In this document: one piece after another, positions 1 through 9,109 of the stretch | Position numbering within the stretch: position 1 is the stretch's first letter | Layout: every line of letters starts with the position of its first letter | NCBI RefSeq assembly: GCF_914768025.1 | Contig: NZ_CAJZCE010000002.1 | Coordinates: forward strand, 1-64,000 | Direction of reading: 5' to 3' | Source of the DNA: Snodgrassella gandavensis | GTDB taxonomy: Bacteria > Pseudomonadota > Gammaproteobacteria > Burkholderiales > Neisseriaceae | Length of the DNA: 64,000 nt | Position numbers and translations under genes: made by a program | Notes under the pieces: generated by a model | The model's input: the letters and a program-made list of their open reading frames with translations, nothing else | Told to the model about the DNA's origin: nothing | The model's database searches: none

Positions 1-1
1 C

Positions 2-160
2 AGCAGAGTAATAGTTTATCCCGCTAACGAGAAATACGCACAAATTCCAGCTCAATATCTTGTAGATGAACGCGGACGTTATATAGATGAAAATGGTAAT
101 CTTACTGATCAACCTGTAGAAAATCCTTACTATCGAGATTATATGAAGCATCACAGATAA
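2..160 (+). CDS. C-terminal end of an unidentified protein, cut by the window edge
   Basis: An open frame enters from the left edge and ends in TAA at 158-160, giving 52 residues with no start in view. The fragment is polar and tyrosine-rich (ending YYRDYMKHHR). I do not recognise a family. It sits next to other toxin-like scraps, so it may be the tail of a polymorphic toxin cassette, but that is inferred from context only. The sequence to the left would decide it. Confidence 0.4.
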   Translation, partial: SRVIVYPANEKYAQIPAQYLVDERGRYIDENGNLTDQPVENPYYRDYMKHHR

Positions 161-241
161 TATCATTCAGAGATGGAATTTAAATAGTCCGGTAGAATAA
201 GACTATCAATTATATGATCTCTCTGATTATGGTGAGAAACT

Positions 242-352
242 GCAAAAGAACTGGTGCAATGGAATACCGGTGGGCTGATACTGAATGCCATCGGCGCAGG
301 ATTGGCCACACCAATCAATATTTTAGGGGATAGTTACAGTACAGCACTATAG
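242..352 (+). pseudogene. Scrap resembling the pre-toxin region of a large exoprotein
   Basis: A 36-residue open stretch with no start codon contains WNTGGLILNAIGAGLATP and ends at TAG 350-352. The GG-L-LNAIGAGL-P pattern resembles the region just before the variable toxin domain in filamentous-haemagglutinin/CdiA-like exoproteins; this match is from memory and weak. The frame is closed upstream by a frameshift around 240. It is read as a leftover of toxin-cassette shuffling, not a working gene. Confidence 0.3.
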
Positions 353-380
353 GATAAATATTTGATTGCTAAAGTAGAAA

Positions 381-818
381 TTAAAACACAGCATTTTTAT
401 CCCAGATGAAATGTGCTACAGGAATCCATTTGTGGTCTTTTTCTTCAAACCAAACAGTAAGATTTTCTTCATTACTGCTAGCCCATGTTACTTCCCTAAT
501 TTTTATATCTCTGCTCCTTATTTCTTTTTGTGTAAATTGTTTGGATAGTCCTGCTCTAAATTCGGTAATAAAACCGTCTTTTTTACCCAGAATAAAAGTT
601 TTATCCCATAAGGGCGGATATTTTTTTATCAGGCTATCTACAGGTGTTTGTTCTATCAGATTGAAATTGATAAATTTTTCCATAGTATCTCTATTGGTTC
701 TATTTAACTCTTTATTGACTACTATGTGATTCTCCCGATTATTCTCTTCTATTACTTTAATTTTATTGCACGAAGATAGTAGCAGAATAAATAATATAAT
801 GAATATATAGTTCTTCAT
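381..818 (-). CDS. Putative lipoprotein, candidate immunity protein
   Basis: This 145-residue protein has a short basic start, a hydrophobic stretch (residues 4-15) and a lipobox LLSSC with Cys at about 17, so it should be exported and lipidated. The rest is polar, with no domain I recognise. It starts only four bases after the end of the interrupted metallopeptidase gene (823-1464) on the same strand, suggesting one transcript. A small lipoprotein directly behind a putative secreted peptidase is the usual layout for a periplasm-acting toxin and its immunity protein, but that role is inferred from position. It is AT-rich compared with the core genes. Confidence 0.6.
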   Translation of the reverse strand: MKNYIFIILFILLLSSCNKIKVIEENNRENHIVVNKELNRTNRDTMEKFINFNLIEQTPVDSLIKKYPPLWDKTFILGKKDGFITEFRAGLSKQFTQKEIRSRDIKIREVTWASSNEENLTVWFEEKDHKWIPVAHFIWDKNAVF

Positions 819-822
819 AATT

Positions 823-1464
823 TTATATTAGATAAAAAGTTGTATCAGGTAACATGGTGTTTAGCTGATTTAGAATATAATCTAAATGACGTTTCCGTAA
901 TTCATTTCCTACATTCATTACGCTGGGGTAATCCAGTTTAAAGCCTCCATTAATGCGATTATCATCATGATATTCATCTGAATGTCCAATGATTGGAATA
1001 TTCCCCACAGTGTGCCCAAATTCATGAGCAATAGGAAATTGATAATACTCTTTCAAACCAAAGTAACCCCTATATTTTGATTTAATATCTTCGGTATCTA
1101 AGCTAATTATTCTTTGATCCCAGATTACATAACTTATTTCAAAACCTTCCGGAGCTATTTTGATTACATTTACTGTCCAGTGAGGATTTGTTGATACCTA
1201 TTTGATGTCAAAATCTACGGTGAAAACACTATTTTTATGTTTTACAGCAAAGCTAGATAGTCCCTTAATTTTTAACTTAAAATAATTTCCCCAAATTTTG
1301 CTAATAAGAATATCAGCAGGTTGATGGAATTTTCTTGTTTCCCTTATGGTCCAAGGGGTAGCTCGGGTAGACCAGTTATATTGCCATTTTTCCTGAATAA
1401 GAATGGTATTTCTATCTTCTTCTATGAAAATATCTATTCTTGCCGTTCTTTTAATAGTATTCAT
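823..1464 (-). pseudogene. Zinc metallopeptidase-like gene split by an in-frame amber stop
   Basis: One reading frame runs from ATG 1464 to TAA 823 and is broken only by TAG at 1198-1200, after residue 88. The part after the stop continues without shift for 124 residues and contains HEFGHTVGN (His-Glu-x-x-His zinc motif), then SDEY, then SVMNVG followed by ELRKRH, an arrangement seen in zincin-type effector peptidases. Read through, the protein would be 213 residues with no signal peptide. A separate product could start at TTG 1056. The lipoprotein gene follows after four bases. A toxin silenced by a nonsense mutation while its partner gene stays open is the simplest reading; amber readthrough or a sequencing error is the alternative. 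Confidence 0.6.
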
Positions 1465-1706
1465 AATTAGAAGTTTAGTATCATTAAATCAATTTAAATA
1501 TTTAAATTTGAAAAGCAAAATATATCTAACTTTTGAATTAATACTTATTTTTGAGTGTATGCCATAATTGATATTTGTGTAAAGTAATGAAACTATTAGT
1601 ATGGTTTAACTGAATTGCTGTCTGACTGGTTTGTTACTAAGTAGCCACAGAGTTGGGCATATTAGTCTTTTAACAATACATTTGAGTAGAAAATGAGCCT
1701 ATTTTA

Positions 1707-2336
1707 ATGCTGCTCAGTGCACTACATGTATCCACGCCAATGTTGGCGTATAAGCACTGGCTCTATGGGGTTTTGTATGCACTTAATTCGATGCAGGAAA
1801 TCATGGCTGATCATTATCTGCAACGGCTGGAGCATCTGGCCCGTCAGTTTGTTTATGGCCGTTTTCTCAATAGTGGCACTGGTGCAGATTATTATCATAT
1901 GATTTATAAAAATGGCAGCTATCCGCTGTTTTTAAAGGACAATCAGTAGGCGCTGGCGTGATTTAAGTATGGCATGATTGAAAACAATCTGGTGTTTAAT
2001 TGTCTAGATTATCTGATTTGGTGGGAGGCAAAAGCGGCAAGTGATGCTGATGAGGTTATTGAAAGTTTTAAGTTTACCCAGCGTAGTTCTGTTGAGTATT
2101 TTTCGCCGCAGTATCCCATGGATGGAAAAGATGGTTTACCGGATACCATACTTCATTATTTTGGTAATCTCTGCTTAATCAGTCACAGTAAAAATATACG
2201 CCTGAGTAATTTTTCGCTAATGATAAGGCAGGAATATTTTGAGAAGTCAATACAAGACAACAGTATTGGTTCACTTAAATTATATGAAATGCTTAGCTTA
2301 ATGAGGGAAGAAAATTCATGGGGCGAGGCGAAATAA
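1707..2336 (+). pseudogene. Remnant of a DUF262/DUF1524 (GmrSD-like) protein
   Basis: Two open stretches in the same frame (1707-1949 and 1974-2336) are separated by TAG 1947-1949 and TGA 1959-1961. The second part has VEYFSPQ, matching the DUF1524 VEHxxPQ motif with the histidine changed to tyrosine, and then [18 protein letters not shown], matching the G-N-L-x-L-L/I-S-x-x-x-N-x-x-L-S-N segment of that family. DUF262/DUF1524 proteins include GmrSD-type modification-dependent restriction enzymes. The N-terminal DUF262 part is missing, so this is the eroded tail of a lost defence or restriction gene. The family assignment is by motif memory. Confidence 0.5.
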
Positions 2337-2596
2337 AAGCGCACGAACAATGCATGCTGAAATTTTTTGAAAAAGATTCAACAATCAGCCTTAGAGGCCA
2401 ATCTGATTAAAGTGCGCTTAGCTGAATGGATATTTAAGAATAAATACGGTTAGTATTGCTTATGTGATAAGAACAATTAAATTGTATTATTTAATCGTGA
2501 TTGATAAGAAAATTTAGTTTGTATGCAGAAAAGATGAAATCAAATGGTTATTGCGGTAAATTGTGCTTAAGGGTTTATTGATTTCAGCCATAGAGA

Positions 2597-3829
2597 TTAC
2601 AATTTATTTCTGTTTGGGAATGAAATAAAACACAATAGTGCAGCGAATGTCAGTATAGCTACAGCGCACCACACAGCACTCCATCCGTAGCCATAGGCGA
2701 TACGAGCAATGATAATAGGGGTTAGAAACGAAGTGATAAATACGGTAGTACCAACCATACCCAAGGCTGTCCCTGCACGTTCAATGCCTGCTTTTACTGC
2801 TACCTCGGTATAAGCAATACCATGCCATGCATGGCCAAATAAACCAGTTAGCACGACAAATACAACACCCATATATGTATTATTCACCATTAAACAGAGC
2901 ATCAAGGAGGCTATTCCTCCAAGTATGGCGTAGTATTTTAATAAGGGGATACGATTCTTTTTTCTGTCTGTATAGTAGCCTGACCAAATCCTGAGTATTC
3001 CGCCGCCAATCTGCACAATAATGAGAATAACAGAGATTGATGTTAAACCTATATGTAGGATATCGCGCATATAGATACCGCCAAATGTAAGTACTGCCAT
3101 TTGAGGTACTGTTAGAAAACCCGCGGCCATAACGACCTTCCAGACTTCAATACTTTTCAGTGGTGAGGGAATGGTAAGCGTTGATTTGGATGCATTTTTT
3201 GATTCGGCATGTTTGGCGTTGATAAACAACACAACCACAAGACCAACGCTCAAGCCTGCGATGGCTAACACGGTAAACATCAGTTCAAAACCATATGAAT
3301 GGGCCAACCAAGGCAGTAGTCCTGTACCAATCGCTCCGCCAACCGGGATTGCAGTTTGGCGAACACTCATGGCAAATCCACGCTCACTATCATCAAACCA
3401 TGACATGACTGTTCTGCCTGATGAGGAGTTAATACTACCGCTGAAAGCCCCAGTTATTGCTAGGGCTGCGCCCAAGTGTAGATACTTGACACCTTCAGGC
3501 GAAGCCTCTGGTGTAAGTGATATGGCGATTAAGGCATATACTATCGCTGATGACCATAAGCCGAGAATCAGAACTTTTTTGTCACCTAGTTTATCTGTGA
3601 GTAGCCCCCAAAGTATTTCTGAAGCCGCAACTCCTAATCCCATTGAACCTAAAACAAAACTAAGCTCGTATAATGAAAAATGATAAGCATCTCGCATTAA
3701 AATTCCGGTAATAGGAATGCCTGCAAAACCCATGGCAAATGTTGCTTGTGCTAGAACGCCAATTGCAAGCACAAACCAACGATAATTATTTTTTTTATCC
3801 ATTTCTGTTTTGTATTCTTCCAATACCAT
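2597..3829 (-). CDS. Major facilitator superfamily transporter
   Basis: This 410-residue inner-membrane protein has about twelve hydrophobic spans and the MFS motif A variant GLLTDKLGDKKVLILG between spans 2 and 3. Substrate is not evident; the overall look is of the anion or carboxylate-type MFS carriers. Start choice is open: ATG 3829 gives 410 residues, while ATG 3802 (MDKKNN) follows a GGAAG by about 13 bases and would remove a nine-residue polar extension. It stands alone, with scraps of decayed genes on both sides. Confidence 0.8.
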   Translation of the reverse strand: MVLEEYKTEMDKKNNYRWFVLAIGVLAQATFAMGFAGIPITGILMRDAYHFSLYELSFVLGSMGLGVAASEILWGLLTDKLGDKKVLILGLWSSAIVYALIAISLTPEASPEGVKYLHLGAALAITGAFSGSINSSSGRTVMSWFDDSERGFAMSVRQTAIPVGGAIGTGLLPWLAHSYGFELMFTVLAIAGLSVGLVVVLFINAKHAESKNASKSTLTIPSPLKSIEVWKVVMAAGFLTVPQMAVLTFGGIYMRDILHIGLTSISVILIIVQIGGGILRIWSGYYTDRKKNRIPLLKYYAILGGIASLMLCLMVNNTYMGVVFVVLTGLFGHAWHGIAYTEVAVKAGIERAGTALGMVGTTVFITSFLTPIIIARIAYGYGWSAVWCAVAILTFAALLCFISFPNRNKL

Positions 3830-3979
3830 ACGAAATAGTATGTGTTTTTTTATACTATGCCGTTTTTGTATATTGGTAAACGAAATTTGTTATAATTTTT
3901 ATTATTATGTAAATAATATTTGTGTTACCACGTCAGTTTGTATGTTTTTTTAATATAATGGGCAGTAATAATAGATAAT

Positions 3980-4175
3980 GCAGTTATTAATGGTTTTGGC
4001 TGTCTCTCTGTGCGCGCAATACAGGAGAATCTATACGATATCGACATTGCTGCGATCATAGGCTAAACACCAAGCCGATGTTGTACTGGAATTAACGGGT
4101 GTATTTAATGATGGTAAGAAAGTACGGCTCATTTTAAAGCATGAAGGTAAGGATGCTTATCTTTGTACCTGTAAA
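3980..4175 (+). pseudogene. Remnant of glyceraldehyde-3-phosphate dehydrogenase gene
   Basis: Two translated pieces match different parts of GapA-type GAPDH. The first, from 3983, reads VINGFG then VRAIQENLYDIDIAAI, the N-terminal NAD-binding strand and helix (family: AINGFGRxGR...RAI...YDI-IVAIND). It is stopped at 4064. The second, from 4074, reads ADVVLELTGVFNDGKK then VRLILKHEGKDAYL, matching the family segment DVVLECTGFF...A-HL-GAKKV. The part between and everything after are gone, including the catalytic Cys region. It is not translatable as a protein. A strong terminator about 55 bases downstream could be the old gene's. Confidence 0.55.
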
Positions 4176-4227
4176 ATAAGCATTGCTATTTTACACTGGT
4201 CTGATAAAATATCACTTATGGAACAGC

Positions 4228-4259
4228 GCAAGCCGCCAAAATCGGGCGGCTTGCTTTTT
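4228..4259 (+). terminator. Rho-independent terminator upstream of greA
   Basis: A ten-base stem GCAAGCCGCC / GGCGGCTTGC (4228-4237 with 4245-4254) is followed by TTTTT at 4255-4259. It closes whatever transcript once came from the GAPDH remnant side and insulates greA, whose ribosome site begins about 45 bases later. Confidence 0.85.
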
Positions 4260-4315
4260 GTTATTAATACGAAATACCGTTGGCGCATTTAGCTGCGGTA
4301 TCTTGGAGAAATATG

Positions 4316-4792
4316 ATGCAAAAAATTCCGTTGACCGTAATTGGTGCCGATTTGCTGAAGCAGGAGCTGCAAGAACTCAAGAGTGTGGCTCGTCCTGCTG
4401 TGATTGAGGCTATTGCTGAGGCACGTTCACATGGCGATCTGTCGGAAAATGCAGAATACGAAGCTGCTAAGGAAAAACAGGGCTTTATTGAAGGCCGGAT
4501 TGCTGAAATTGAGCATAAGCTCTCACTGGCGCACATTATTGACCCGAAAGAAACCAATGCCGATGGTAAAGTGGTATTTGGGGCAACAGTAAAAATGCAG
4601 GATCTGGAAACTGAGGAAGTGGTTAGTTATCAGATCGTTGGTGAAGATGAGGCCGATATTAAACAGGCAAAAATTTTTGTTGGTTCACCAATAGCCCGCG
4701 CGTTGATTGGCAAGGAAGAAGGCGATGTGGCCGAAGTTCAGGCACCGAGTGGTGTGCGTGAATATGAGATTCTTGAGGTTTTTTATATTTAA
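4316..4792 (+). CDS. greA: Transcription elongation factor GreA
   Basis: GreA rescues backtracked RNA polymerase by stimulating cleavage of the nascent RNA 3' end. The 158-residue product has the N-terminal coiled coil with the acidic tip segment [19 protein letters not shown] and the C-terminal FKBP-like domain ending YEILEVFYI, matching family length. Two ATG codons lie together at 4313 and 4316; GGAG at 4305-4308 fits the second better and gives the usual MQKIPLTV start. It lies between a terminator and a shared convergent terminator, so it is probably monocistronic. Confidence 0.97.
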   Translation: MQKIPLTVIGADLLKQELQELKSVARPAVIEAIAEARSHGDLSENAEYEAAKEKQGFIEGRIAEIEHKLSLAHIIDPKETNADGKVVFGATVKMQDLETEEVVSYQIVGEDEADIKQAKIFVGSPIARALIGKEEGDVAEVQAPSGVREYEILEVFYI

Positions 4793-4852
4793 GCAGGCGG
4801 TTTTTAATCAGTTGTCTGTTGTCTTAGGTTAAAATGCTAGGACAAAATAATT

Positions 4853-4884
4853 AAGCGATTCATGGTAATGAATCGCTTTTGTTT
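4853..4884. terminator. Bidirectional terminator between greA and yhbY
   Basis: Perfect eleven-base stem AAGCGATTCAT / ATGAATCGCTT (4853-4863, 4868-4878) with loop GGTA. It is followed by TTTGTTT on the plus strand and by a T-rich run on the minus strand (AATTATTTT), so it can serve both convergent genes. It overlaps the last codons of yhbY by two bases. Confidence 0.8.
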
Positions 4885-5185
4885 ATTCAGTTGTTTCAAC
4901 TTTACGGCGGTACAACACCAGTTGTTTGCCGATGTGCTGTATCAGCTCGGCGCCTGTGGCGGTGCACAATGCTTCGGCAATGGCAATCCGGTGTGCACGT
5001 TCGTCACCGGCAACCTGTACTTTAATCAGCTCGTGTGCTTCGAGATTGCGGTTGGTTTCGGCGATTACTTCGGCTGTTAGCCCGTGCTGCCCAATTAATA
5101 CGACCGCATGCAGTTGATGCGCGCGTGCTTTTAATGCCATTTTATCTTTACTGCTTAGTTTTTCAGTTGCCATTTTGGTTTCCAT
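4883..5185 (-). CDS. yhbY: YhbY-family RNA-binding protein (CRM domain)
   Basis: This 100-residue protein consists of a single CRM domain, a small fold that binds rRNA during 50S subunit assembly. The CRM signature appears as LKARAHQLHAVVLIGQHGLT, followed by the RNA-contact region LIKVQVAGDER and the end VLYRR. It starts at ATG 5185; ATG 5173 (MATEK) is a possible alternative. As in enterobacteria it is divergent from the rlmE-ftsH genes, here with one extra gene in between. Confidence 0.9.
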   Translation of the reverse strand: METKMATEKLSSKDKMALKARAHQLHAVVLIGQHGLTAEVIAETNRNLEAHELIKVQVAGDERAHRIAIAEALCTATGAELIQHIGKQLVLYRRKVETTE

Positions 5186-5572
5186 ATTGCTAAAACCTAC
5201 CTATCCGGTTGGCGGATACGCTGGTTGAATTCAGATTGAGCTATTTTAAATGAGGCAGCCAATTTTTTATAGTTAATATCAAGCTGATTTTATGTAATAG
5301 GTATGTTATTTGTGTGTTACTAGCTAATTGACTCTGTCAGAATATGTTGTATAAGTAATATGAGGTTGTGAATACATGTGAGGAACTGGTAAGCAGAAGT
5401 TTGTCTGTTGGGTATAACTGAATAGTTATTTGAAATATGTGTTGATTTTATCTTTTTTTGATAATATATGTTTAAATTATTGAAGTTGCTTCAGGTTGAG
5501 TGTCATGTATGGCTCTGAACTGTTTCTGTTTTGAATATTTTAAACTTTGATTGATGCTGTTTTGAATTAATA
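5186..5572. other. Divergent intergenic region, nothing certain
   Basis: The 387-base AT-rich spacer separates yhbY (minus) from the membrane protein gene at 5573 (plus). It should hold two outward promoters, but I see no clear pair of -35/-10 boxes or operator, and no open frame with a family resemblance. Confidence 0.4.
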
Positions 5573-6124
5573 ATGATGAAATTTCAGCGTGTATACAGTG
5601 GGACATTGTGGGTGCTGGACACCATTTTTTTCAGACTGTTTGCGTGGTACTGGTTAATGGGATTGTTTATACACGTTCTTTCCTATACTGAAGCGCGGGA
5701 CAGTATGAGAAAAGAATCTATGTTTCCTTTTGATGTGGCGGTATTTCAGGCTGATGGTTCTTTTGAAGGTATCAGTTATACGGCAGATAGAGACGTCAGG
5801 TCTGCAAATACCTCCTATCTGGCTCCTGTGCCTAAGGGGCATAAGCAGTATGGTGAATATAGTTCGTTTAGTTATCAGGTGATTGAGCAGCGGTCACAGC
5901 AGCAGTTAATCCAGACAGTTTCTAAAGATGATGAGCGCACTACATGGGCAACCTATGTGGCAGCCCATGATTCGATTATGCCGTTAACCACCAGAATATA
6001 TGCTTTTGATTATATGCCGGCTTCTGCCGCTGCGGCTTTTATTGTAGTGCAGTTGCTGAAGTGTTTTATCCGCTATCTGATTTGGAGAAATCAAATCAGG
6101 TTGAGCTGTGCTGCTGAGTATTAA
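5573..6124 (+). CDS. Unknown two-span membrane protein
   Basis: The 183-residue product has one hydrophobic segment near the N terminus (about residues 11-36, rich in Trp, Phe and Leu) and another near the C terminus (about 149-170, with an AAAAF run), joined by a polar loop of roughly 110 residues. I recognise no family. Starts at ATG 5573 and 5576 are equally possible. It sits between yhbY and rlmE, where enterobacteria have nothing. The frame is long and the two-span layout coherent, so it is likely real. Confidence 0.6.
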   Translation: MMKFQRVYSGTLWVLDTIFFRLFAWYWLMGLFIHVLSYTEARDSMRKESMFPFDVAVFQADGSFEGISYTADRDVRSANTSYLAPVPKGHKQYGEYSSFSYQVIEQRSQQQLIQTVSKDDERTTWATYVAAHDSIMPLTTRIYAFDYMPASAAAAFIVVQLLKCFIRYLIWRNQIRLSCAAEY

Positions 6125-6392
6125 CGGCTGAATCAATTTTGTATGCTGAGTAGGTTATTTGTATTTTGTTTTGTTAATCAGTATTTTGCTTAAAGCACTG
6201 CTGGCAGTATGATGCAAAGAAGATAGATTCAGGTTTGAGGTAGAGGTGGTGAGTTCGGTTTGTTTTGATGGTTGGCTAGGATAATCTGCTGCTGTTTTAG
6301 GCTGCTAAATTTATCAGTTTTGCTGCTGGTATGCTCTGTATTCTGCTGCGATTTCACGATACAATGTGAAGGTTTTTTCAAGAAATTGCATC

Positions 6393-7013
6393 ATGGGTGT
6401 TCGTTCTAAATCTTCCAGTGCATGGCTCAATGAGCATGTTAACGATCATTATGTTCATTTGGCTCAGAAAGAAGGCTATCGTGCACGTGCAGCCTACAAG
6501 CTGCTGGAAATCAATGATAAGGATCATCTGATACGGCCGGGTGCGGTGGTGGCAGACTTGGGCAGTGCGCCCGGCAGTTGGTCGCAGGTTGCAGCTAAAC
6601 TGGCCGGTAAGCAAGGGCAGGTGTTTGCGCTGGATATTTTGCCAATGGAACCAGTGCCAGGTGTGCGCTTTATTCAGGGTGATTTTCGTGAGAATGAGGT
6701 ACTGGTGCAGTTTGAAACGTTACTGGATGGCTGTGAGTTAGATCTTGTAATTTGTGATATGGCACCCAATATGTCAGGCAATAACATTACGGATCAGGCG
6801 CGCAGTTTGTATCTGGCAGAGTTGGGTCTGGAGTTTGCACAGGCACATCTGAAACAGGGTGGTGATTTTCTGGTGAAGGTGTTTCAGGGCAGTGGTCTGC
6901 AAGAGTTTCAGCAGGTAATGAAAGATAGCTTTGCACAGGTATTGATTCGCAAGCCGAAAGCTTCACGTGACCGTTCCAGTGAAATTTATCTGCTCGGTCG
7001 CGGTAAAAAATAG
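6393..7013 (+). CDS. rlmE: 23S rRNA 2'-O-ribose U2552 methyltransferase RlmE
   Basis: RlmE (RrmJ/FtsJ) uses SAM to methylate U2552 of 23S rRNA late in 50S assembly. The 206-residue protein shows the SAM site DLGSAPGSWSQVA, and the catalytic K-D-K-E tetrad is consistent with YKLLEI, CDMAPNMSG, LVKVFQG and SSEIYLL. The start is set at ATG 6393 (MGVRSKSS), matching the neisserial N terminus; an in-frame upstream start at 6366 would add nine unlikely residues. No strong ribosome site is visible. ftsH follows after 83 bases, the common heat-shock operon order. Confidence 0.96.
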   Translation: MGVRSKSSSAWLNEHVNDHYVHLAQKEGYRARAAYKLLEINDKDHLIRPGAVVADLGSAPGSWSQVAAKLAGKQGQVFALDILPMEPVPGVRFIQGDFRENEVLVQFETLLDGCELDLVICDMAPNMSGNNITDQARSLYLAELGLEFAQAHLKQGGDFLVKVFQGSGLQEFQQVMKDSFAQVLIRKPKASRDRSSEIYLLGRGKK

Positions 7014-7096
7014 TTATGATGGCCAAGGCCTGAGGGTATTGGCTGTGTTGACTATTCTGAACAACAATTAATTAACCTCCTTAGGAGTTTCTGACA

Positions 7097-9067
7097 GTGC
7101 GGAATACCGTAAAGAATCTTTTTGTCTGGCTGGTGCTGGCGTTAATTTTAATGGCCGCATTCAATGCCATAACTGAGAAAAAAGAGAGTAAACAGAAGAT
7201 TGAATACTCTCAGTTTATTCAGCAGGTTAACAAGGGTGAGATTGCCAGCGTAAATATTGAAGGTTCGGTAGTTAATGGCTTTCAGTTAAAAGGGTTGCGC
7301 AATGATAAATCATCTTTTACCACTAATGCTCCTACGCCACTGGAGAATGGTTTAATTAATAATCTGCTGGCCAAGAATGTTCGGGTTAATGTGATTCCGG
7401 AAGAAAAGCCCAGTATTTTAACTAATCTGCTTTACAGTATGTTGCCAATGCTGTTGTTGATTGGGGTGTTTTTCTATTTTATGCGCTCTATGCAGGGCGG
7501 CGGCGGTAAGGGCGGTGCTTTCTCTTTTGGTAAAAGCCGTGCCCGTCTTCTGGATAAGGAAGCCAATAAAGTTACTTTTGCCGATGTGGCTGGTTGTGAT
7601 GAAGCCAAGGAAGAAGTACAGGAAGTTGTGGATTATCTGCGTGCTCCGCAGCGTTACCAGACGCTGGGTGGCCGTATGCCTCGTGGTATTTTGATGTGCG
7701 GCAGTCCGGGTACAGGTAAGACTCTGTTGGCCAAGGCTATTGCTGGCGAGGCGCAGGTACCGTTTTTCAGTATTTCCGGTTCAGATTTTGTGGAAATGTT
7801 TGTTGGTGTAGGTGCTTCACGCGTGCGCGATATGTTTGAGCAGGCGAAGAAAAATGCACCCTGTATTATTTTTATTGATGAAATCGATGCGGTAGGCCGC
7901 CAGCGTGGTGCCGGCTTGGGTGGTGGTAACGATGAACGTGAGCAAACTCTGAATCAGTTGCTGGTTGAAATGGATGGTTTTGATAGCAATACGACAGTGA
8001 TTGTGATTGCAGCCACTAACCGTCCCGATGTGCTTGATCCTGCACTGATGCGTCCGGGTCGCTTTGACCGGCAGGTGGTCGTACCCTTACCGGATATACG
8101 TGGTCGTGAACAGATTCTGAAAGTACACGCAACTAAAGTGCCTTTGGATAAGTCTGTGGATTTGCCGGTGCTGGCACGTGGTACTCCTGGTTTCTCTGGC
8201 GCTGATTTGGCCAATCTGGTAAATGAAGCTGCACTGTTTGCCGGTCGTCGTAACAAGACCAAAGTTGATATGAGTGACTTTGAAGACGCCAAAGATAAAA
8301 TTTATATGGGGCCGGAACGTCGCTCTATGGTGATGCATGAGGATGAAAAGAAAGCCACTGCTTACCATGAATCTGGCCATGCGGTTGTTGCTGAGACGCT
8401 GGATTTTACTGATCCTGTGCATAAGGTGACGATTATGCCACGTGGTCGTGCACTGGGGCTGACGTGGCAGCTACCGGAACGTGATCGCATCAGTATGTAT
8501 GAAGACCAGATGCTCAATAAGATTTCAATTTTGTTTGGTGGCCGTATTGCTGAGCAACTGTTTATTGGTCGTGTTTCTACCGGTGCTTCTAATGACTTTG
8601 AACGCGCTACTCAGCTTGCCCGTGACATGGTGACGCGTTATGGTATGTCTAAGAAGATGGGGCCAATGGTGTATGGTGAAAATGAAAACGAAGTATTTCT
8701 TGGGCGTTCGGTAACTCAGTCGAAAAATATTTCTGAAAAAACCATGCAGGAAGTGGATGCTGAAGTACGTCGTATCCTTGATGAGCAATATGCTGTTGCT
8801 TACAAAATTCTGGATGAAAATCGGGATAAGATGCATGCCATGGCCAAAGCTTTGATTGAGTGGGAAACCATTGATCGTGATCAGGTGCTGGAAATCATGG
8901 CTGGCAAAGAGCCTAGTCCACCGAAAGATTTCAGTGAAAATGTGGTTAAGGATGCTGAAGCTGAGCAACCTGTTGCTGAAGAAACTGCTGCAACTGATTC
9001 TGAGGCAGAAGCTGTAAGTGATGCTGAAACTAAAGCGTCAGAACCAGAGCAGAAATCACAGCAATAA
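7097..9067 (+). CDS. ftsH: ATP-dependent zinc metalloprotease FtsH
   Basis: FtsH is the membrane-bound AAA+ protease that removes misassembled membrane proteins and regulators. The 656-residue product has a first span near residues 8-22, a periplasmic domain, a second span near 111-130, Walker A GSPGTGKT at about 201, Walker B IIFIDEID, the second-region-of-homology arginines (MRPGRFDR) and the zinc motif HESGH at about 424. The tail is acidic and alanine/glutamate-rich. The start is GTG at 7097, supported by TAGGAG at 7082-7087; no ATG fits. Confidence 0.98.
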   Translation: MRNTVKNLFVWLVLALILMAAFNAITEKKESKQKIEYSQFIQQVNKGEIASVNIEGSVVNGFQLKGLRNDKSSFTTNAPTPLENGLINNLLAKNVRVNVIPEEKPSILTNLLYSMLPMLLLIGVFFYFMRSMQGGGGKGGAFSFGKSRARLLDKEANKVTFADVAGCDEAKEEVQEVVDYLRAPQRYQTLGGRMPRGILMCGSPGTGKTLLAKAIAGEAQVPFFSISGSDFVEMFVGVGASRVRDMFEQAKKNAPCIIFIDEIDAVGRQRGAGLGGGNDEREQTLNQLLVEMDGFDSNTTVIVIAATNRPDVLDPALMRPGRFDRQVVVPLPDIRGREQILKVHATKVPLDKSVDLPVLARGTPGFSGADLANLVNEAALFAGRRNKTKVDMSDFEDAKDKIYMGPERRSMVMHEDEKKATAYHESGHAVVAETLDFTDPVHKVTIMPRGRALGLTWQLPERDRISMYEDQMLNKISILFGGRIAEQLFIGRVSTGASNDFERATQLARDMVTRYGMSKKMGPMVYGENENEVFLGRSVTQSKNISEKTMQEVDAEVRRILDEQYAVAYKILDENRDKMHAMAKALIEWETIDRDQVLEIMAGKEPSPPKDFSENVVKDAEAEQPVAEETAATDSEAEAVSDAETKASEPEQKSQQ

Positions 9068-9082
9068 TGTAATTGAGTTTTC

Positions 9083-9109
9083 AACGGCAGCTATAGCTGC
9101 CGTTTTTTA
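9083..9109 (+). terminator. Rho-independent terminator of ftsH
   Basis: Nine-base stem AACGGCAGC / GCTGCCGTT (9083-9091, 9096-9104) with loop TATA, followed by a T run to 9108. It starts 15 bases after the ftsH stop codon, so folP needs its own promoter. Confidence 0.9.
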
